A DNA stretch of 8,892 nt from Bacteriovoracaceae bacterium UBA4097 (GTDB lineage: Bacteria > Bdellovibrionota > Bacteriovoracia > Bacteriovoracales > Bacteriovoracaceae). The translations under genes were made by a program, and so were the position numbers. Shown in pieces: positions 6,424 to 8,892 of this stretch. The stretch covers positions 1-8,892 of the forward strand of contig DFXX01000112.1 of NCBI GenBank assembly GCA_002381765.1. Reading direction: 5' to 3'. The notes beneath the pieces were generated by a model, which had not been told where the DNA came from, made no database searches, and was given only the letters and a program-made list of their open reading frames with translations. Positions within the stretch are counted from its first letter, which is position 1; each line of letters starts with the position of its first letter.

Positions 6424-7053
6424 ATGAAGCCCATAAATTTTAGATCAATGATAACAACCTTTTGTCTCTTTGTTGCACTTTTCACTCAAGTATCTGAAGC
6501 CCGTATAATTGGTATGGTTGGTGAAAGTTATGAAGGGGACGAAAAAGTTAAAATAGAGCTGGCAGGTTCCAAAGCAGATCCTCAATTGAAAATAACCACT
6601 TATTCTACGGAAGCTAATCCTGTAGAAGCAGTTCTAGGTTCGGTTTTTTTGAATGAAGAAGGTGAACCAAATGCATTTTTAAATAAAGGAGAATCATCGG
6701 CCCTGATGATTACGTTGCATCAAAAACCTATGTTCGATGAAAGCGACTTCTTTAATGTGTACCACTACCCAGAGGAAGACCGTGAGCAGAAATTGAAAGA
6801 ACATAATGAAGCGATGGAAAAAAAATATGTCTTGGCAGAGCGAACAACAATTCTCTCGATAAGAGATGATATTGTTAAACCTTCTATTAAACCTGAATAT
6901 GTTGAAGAAGTGGTCGAAATGATTCTATCTTCGACGACCTTTATTGTGTTTCAAGAGCTGAAAGAAGGTGACTATGATACTGGTTTAAAATATGTTTCTT
7001 TGCAGGATTCTGGGGCCAGGTACGTCGGCGATGTTGTTTACGAAACTAAATAA
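6424..7053 (+). CDS. Secreted protein of unknown function
   Basis: This 209-residue protein begins with a clear Sec signal peptide: basic start, hydrophobic core (MITTFCLFVALF, 9-20) and a likely cleavage after VSEA at residue 26. There is no lipobox cysteine, so it should be periplasmic or released. The mature part is acidic, has no cysteine, and mixes strand-like stretches (RIIGMVGESY, VKIELAGS, LKITTYST, SALMITLH) with a highly charged helical segment around residues 118-137 (PEEDREQKLKEHNEAMEKKY). I recognise no family. AGGAG (6414-6418) lies 5 bases before the ATG, a strong initiation site. The gene diverges from the fibre operon and is followed by an inverted repeat. Its proximity to the fibre operon is suggestive only. 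Confidence 0.75.
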   Translation: MKPINFRSMITTFCLFVALFTQVSEARIIGMVGESYEGDEKVKIELAGSKADPQLKITTYSTEANPVEAVLGSVFLNEEGEPNAFLNKGESSALMITLHQKPMFDESDFFNVYHYPEEDREQKLKEHNEAMEKKYVLAERTTILSIRDDIVKPSIKPEYVEEVVEMILSSTTFIVFQELKEGDYDTGLKYVSLQDSGARYVGDVVYETK

Positions 7054-7065
7054 ACATCAATAGAT

Positions 7066-7104
7066 ATCAATAGTGAATTAGATCAACTCTTATTCACTAT
7101 TGAT
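7066..7104. repeat. Perfect 13-bp inverted repeat downstream of the 6424 gene
   Basis: ATCAATAGTGAAT (7066-7078) and ATTCACTATTGAT (7092-7104) are exact reverse complements around a 13-base loop, starting 13 bases after the stop codon. No T-run follows on either strand, so it is not a standard intrinsic terminator. A third copy of its outer half, ATCAATAG, stands at 7056-7063, exactly 10 bases before the left arm. A transcript-end hairpin or an operator for the 7252 gene are both possible. Confidence 0.6.
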
Positions 7105-7123
7105 CATAAATTCGTCATAAATT
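7104..7123 (+). repeat. Direct repeat TCATAAATT x2, 11-bp spacing
   Basis: TCATAAATT occurs at 7104-7112 and again at 7115-7123, start to start 11 bases, about one helical turn. It lies just upstream of the proposed promoter of the 7252 gene, where an activator would bind, but the repeat is short and AT-rich. Confidence 0.3.
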
Positions 7124-7141
7124 TTGACACTTGTATAATTC

Positions 7142-7171
7142 TTGTAAACATTTTATCCAGTTTATTATAAT
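7142..7171 (+). promoter_or_regulatory. Likely promoter of the 7252 gene
   Basis: TTGTAA (7142-7147, 4 of 6) and a perfect TATAAT (7166-7171) are separated by 18 bases. Transcription would start near 7178 and leave a leader of about 74 bases before the ATG. A second perfect TATAAT (7134-7139) lies upstream without a usable -35, and a perfect TTGACA (7124-7129) has no -10 at a normal distance, so the exact start is uncertain. Confidence 0.5.
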
Positions 7172-7251
7172 CACATCCATTATTTTAAGGACTTGCCCTT
7201 TCCATTTCTTGGCATCTCTCTTGCTCTATACAGGGTACATAGAGGTGAATT

Positions 7252-8058
7252 ATGAACTGGAAAAAGAAGAAAAACATTGTCGTGTTTACAGCGGCCTTCA
7301 TCTTTACGATGACTGGTATCTATAATTCGATAGTGATCAATACCGAATCATCGATTTCCGGTGACATGAAGTTCGTCAAACGCTTAGACGAAGTTTATGG
7401 AGTTGTCACACCTGGAAGAAGGGTCGCGGCTACCATTCAATGGCAGAAGCTGGAAGAAAAGAAAGTTAGGGCCATGAGAAATATAGTAGTTCAGGAAGTA
7501 AATCAAATAGCTGCTGCTCCTGCATCGAATGTAATAGATGAACCCTTGCCTTCTCCAGCGGCTGCCGTGCATGAAGAGTTAAGCCTGGGGCTGGTGGAAG
7601 TAGCTAATGCTACAAAGTGGCAAAACGGTCTCACTCAAGGGCAGTTCTCAGGAAACTTAGAAACCAGTAATGGGATCATTCAAAGTTTAGCGGTATCTCT
7701 TCCGGACGGAGAGAGTATCGCAATCTCGTATGCTGAGATGACCGGAAATGTATTTGAATATGATTACAATGGGGAAGTCTTCAGTGGGATGATGTATCAG
7801 GTAGACCAGAATTCCTATATGGTTACTCTTACCAGTGGCCCACTGGATGGAACACGCTTGCGCTTTTCTTCGGGAGATTCGGTTGAGAGACAGGAGTTTG
7901 ATCAACAAGAACTAGCAGCAGAATACCAAGTGATGCCTGGTGACTTTGGTGATGTGAATCACCGTGAGCAAGAAATGGCAGCTATGAATCATGATAAGAT
8001 GATGCAGAATCAGAGCTTTGAAGAGCAGTCTTATAATCTAGAAGAAGAGCATCTTTAA
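7252..8058 (+). CDS. Single-pass membrane-anchored protein of unknown function
   Basis: This 268-residue protein has a basic cytoplasmic start (MNWKKKKN), one hydrophobic segment (about 9-28) and a long extracytoplasmic part, so it is probably anchored in the inner membrane by its N-terminus. Residues 35-85 are charged and helical, and 86-108 form an Ala/Pro-rich linker. Residues 109-207 look beta-rich (GQFSGNLETSNGIIQSLAVS, ESIAISYAEMTGNVFEYDY, SYMVTLTSGPLDGTRLRF). The tail from about 212 is acidic and rich in Gln, Met and Glu and is probably disordered. No cysteine and no known motif are visible. AGAGGTG (7241-7247) lies 4 bases before the ATG. The stop codon directly abuts that of the convergent acyltransferase-like gene, with no base between them. 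Family and function are unknown to me. Confidence 0.75.
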   Translation: MNWKKKKNIVVFTAAFIFTMTGIYNSIVINTESSISGDMKFVKRLDEVYGVVTPGRRVAATIQWQKLEEKKVRAMRNIVVQEVNQIAAAPASNVIDEPLPSPAAAVHEELSLGLVEVANATKWQNGLTQGQFSGNLETSNGIIQSLAVSLPDGESIAISYAEMTGNVFEYDYNGEVFSGMMYQVDQNSYMVTLTSGPLDGTRLRFSSGDSVERQEFDQQELAAEYQVMPGDFGDVNHREQEMAAMNHDKMMQNQSFEEQSYNLEEEHL

Positions 8059-8682
8059 CTAGGTGAGGGGCTTTAAAGAAATCATTTTATCTTCAAGCTC
8101 TTGAGTAGAATAAAAATCAATTTTACCCAAAACTAAAATGATTTTTGTAAAAGGCATGGGTAGGGTTGCTTTATTCCAGCTCTTTTCAAAAACATGCTTC
8201 CGCTTAGGAAATGCCTTCACTGGAACGATAGGGCGCTTACATTTCTCTGATACCGCAGTAATTCCTTCTTTCACTTTGTAGATCGGTCCTCGCGGCCCAT
8301 CTACTGCAATGGTAGAACTATAACCCTCGGCAACCTTCTTCATCAGTGCCAACAGCCCTGCCACTCCACCACGATGAGATGATCCTCTTACGGTTTGATA
8401 ACCCATATACTCCACCGCAGAAGCCAGCATTTGCCCATCCTTGGATTTAGAAATAAGGATGCAGATATTGTGTTGAGAAAAATAAGGTAAGCAATTTAAG
8501 TCATCCTGGTGAAAGCAAGCATAGATGAGATTCTTTCCAGGATGAGGTTCCCGGTAGGTGAGATCCTCAAAGAATATCTTTTTATCATTCTGGTCTTCGA
8601 ACTGAAGCTCATACCTGAATGTGGAGGAATAGGATTTGTAAAGAAAGCCGGCCAAGAGGCCGGCCAGTTTCTGGAGTAGCAA
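8059..8682 (-). CDS. DUF374-family lysophospholipid acyltransferase-like protein
   Basis: This 207-residue protein carries the DUF374 hallmarks in order: a histidine-acid stretch FHQDD (57-61) in place of the acyltransferase HX4D block, ISKSKDGQ (77-84), RGSSHRGG (99-106), the signature DGPRGP (128-133), PIVPV (151-155), KSWN (167-170) and PMPF (175-178). The family belongs to the LPLAT superfamily and is expected to acylate lipid or lipid A-like substrates at the inner membrane; the substrate here is unknown. The N-terminus is a short hydrophobic helix (LLQKLAGLLAGFLY), as usual for the family. No in-frame ATG occurs before residue 85, so the TTG at 8682-8680 is the likely start, with AGGA 9 bases upstream inside the etfA end. 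It starts 3 bases after etfA and is probably cotranscribed with it. Its beginning overlaps a terminator-like hairpin. Confidence 0.88.
   Translation of the reverse strand: MLLQKLAGLLAGFLYKSYSSTFRYELQFEDQNDKKIFFEDLTYREPHPGKNLIYACFHQDDLNCLPYFSQHNICILISKSKDGQMLASAVEYMGYQTVRGSSHRGGVAGLLALMKKVAEGYSSTIAVDGPRGPIYKVKEGITAVSEKCKRPIVPVKAFPKRKHVFEKSWNKATLPMPFTKIILVLGKIDFYSTQELEDKMISLKPLT
8640..8664 (-). terminator. Terminator-like GC hairpin inside the start of the DUF374 gene
   Basis: On the minus strand GCCGGCC (8664-8658), loop TCTT, GGCCGGC (8653-8647) form a perfect all-GC 7-bp stem followed at once by TTTCTTT (8646-8640). This is the shape of an intrinsic terminator for etfA and begins 21 bases after its stop. 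It also encodes residues 7-15 (AGLLAGFLY) of the DUF374 protein, so it may act as an attenuator rather than a full stop. Confidence 0.5.
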
Positions 8683-8695
8683 GTATTATTTTCCT
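8680..8695 (-). promoter_or_regulatory. Ribosome binding site and TTG start of the DUF374 gene
   Basis: AGGA (8695-8692) lies within the last codons of etfA, followed by 9 bases including the etfA stop TAA and then TTG (8682-8680). This layout suggests translational coupling to etfA and supports TTG as the start. Confidence 0.5.
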
Positions 8696-8892
8696 AAAAG
8701 TTTTTTAAATTCTTCAGTCATCACTGGAACGATCTGGAAAAGATCCCCTACGATACCGTAGTCTGCTTTAGTGAAGATAGGAGCATCTGGGTCAGAGTTG
8801 ATAGCAACGATAACCTTAGAAGTTCTCATACCAGCTAAATGCTGAATAGCTCCTGATACGCCACAAGCGATGTAAAGAGTTGGAGCAACGGT
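8686..8892 (-). CDS. etfA: Electron transfer flavoprotein alpha subunit, C-terminal 68 residues
   Basis: The visible 68 residues, cut by the right edge, match the FAD-binding C-terminal domain of EtfA. Diagnostic stretches are APTLYIACGVSGAIQHLAGM, KVIVAINSDPDAPIF and ADYGIVGDLFQIVP. In EtfA these line the FAD pocket; the protein pairs with EtfB and passes electrons from acyl-CoA and other dehydrogenases to the quinone pool through ETF-quinone oxidoreductase. The frame is intact to a TAA at 8688-8686. The family usually has I or V where C10 of the visible part stands, a small variation. The upstream part and any etfB neighbour lie outside the window. The DUF374 gene follows after 3 bases. Confidence 0.95.
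   Translation of the reverse strand, partial: TVAPTLYIACGVSGAIQHLAGMRTSKVIVAINSDPDAPIFTKADYGIVGDLFQIVPVMTEEFKKLLGK

Noticed and set aside
7124..7139. Perfect TTGACA and perfect TATAAT as one promoter
   Set aside because: They are only 4 bases apart, far too close to act together; the TTGTAA/TATAAT pair at 7142-7171 has usable spacing.
7131..7325. Plus-strand frame of 64 residues overlapping the start of the 7252 gene
   Set aside because: It starts within the promoter region, has no ribosome binding site and overlaps the better-supported gene out of frame.
8053..8078. Short inverted match CTTTAA...TTAAAG between the convergent genes as a terminator
   Set aside because: The stem is only 6 bp, AT-rich, and lacks a following T-run on either strand.

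Overview
The window looks like a chromosomal stretch of a Bdellovibrio-like predatory bacterium, most probably of the Bacteriovorax/Peredibacter side. The clues are the moderate-to-low GC content, AGGA-type ribosome binding sites, a phage-fibre-like surface lipoprotein whose IPT/TIG-like head-end and shaft phrases resemble the fibre proteins that I recall being abundant in these organisms, and a membrane protein start of a kind I associate with the group. This assignment is inference from protein style, not from a marker gene.

Layout. At the left edge a TTG-started inner-membrane protein (1-124, minus, cut by the edge) diverges from a plus-strand cluster: mrp/apbC-type Fe-S carrier ATPase (234-1415), a DUF4388/PATAN-like protein three bases downstream (1419-1970), and a 63-residue ribbon-helix-helix-like protein with its own promoter (2028-2219). 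Facing it is a minus-strand two-gene operon: a phage-tail-fibre-like lipoprotein of 605 residues (6208-4391), followed with no spacing (TAG then ATG) by a secreted 716-residue protein made of exactly 14 beta-propeller-type repeats (4390-2240). A divergent intergenic region (6209-6423) leads to two plus-strand genes for exported or membrane-anchored proteins of unknown function (6424-7053 and 7252-8058). These are separated by a region with a 13-bp inverted repeat and a good promoter. The right end is a minus-strand pair: the C-terminus of electron transfer flavoprotein alpha subunit (8892-8686) and a TTG-started DUF374-family acyltransferase-like gene (8682-8059), whose first codons contain a GC-rich terminator-like hairpin.

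How the genes may work together. The fibre lipoprotein and the propeller protein are translationally coupled and both exported, so they are the best candidate for a joint cell-surface adhesion or recognition module. The Mrp and PATAN-like genes are likewise coupled, although their joint role cannot be read from the sequence. No RNA genes, insertion sequences, CRISPR arrays or prophage structural modules were seen. The phage-like sequence is confined to one lipoprotein gene.
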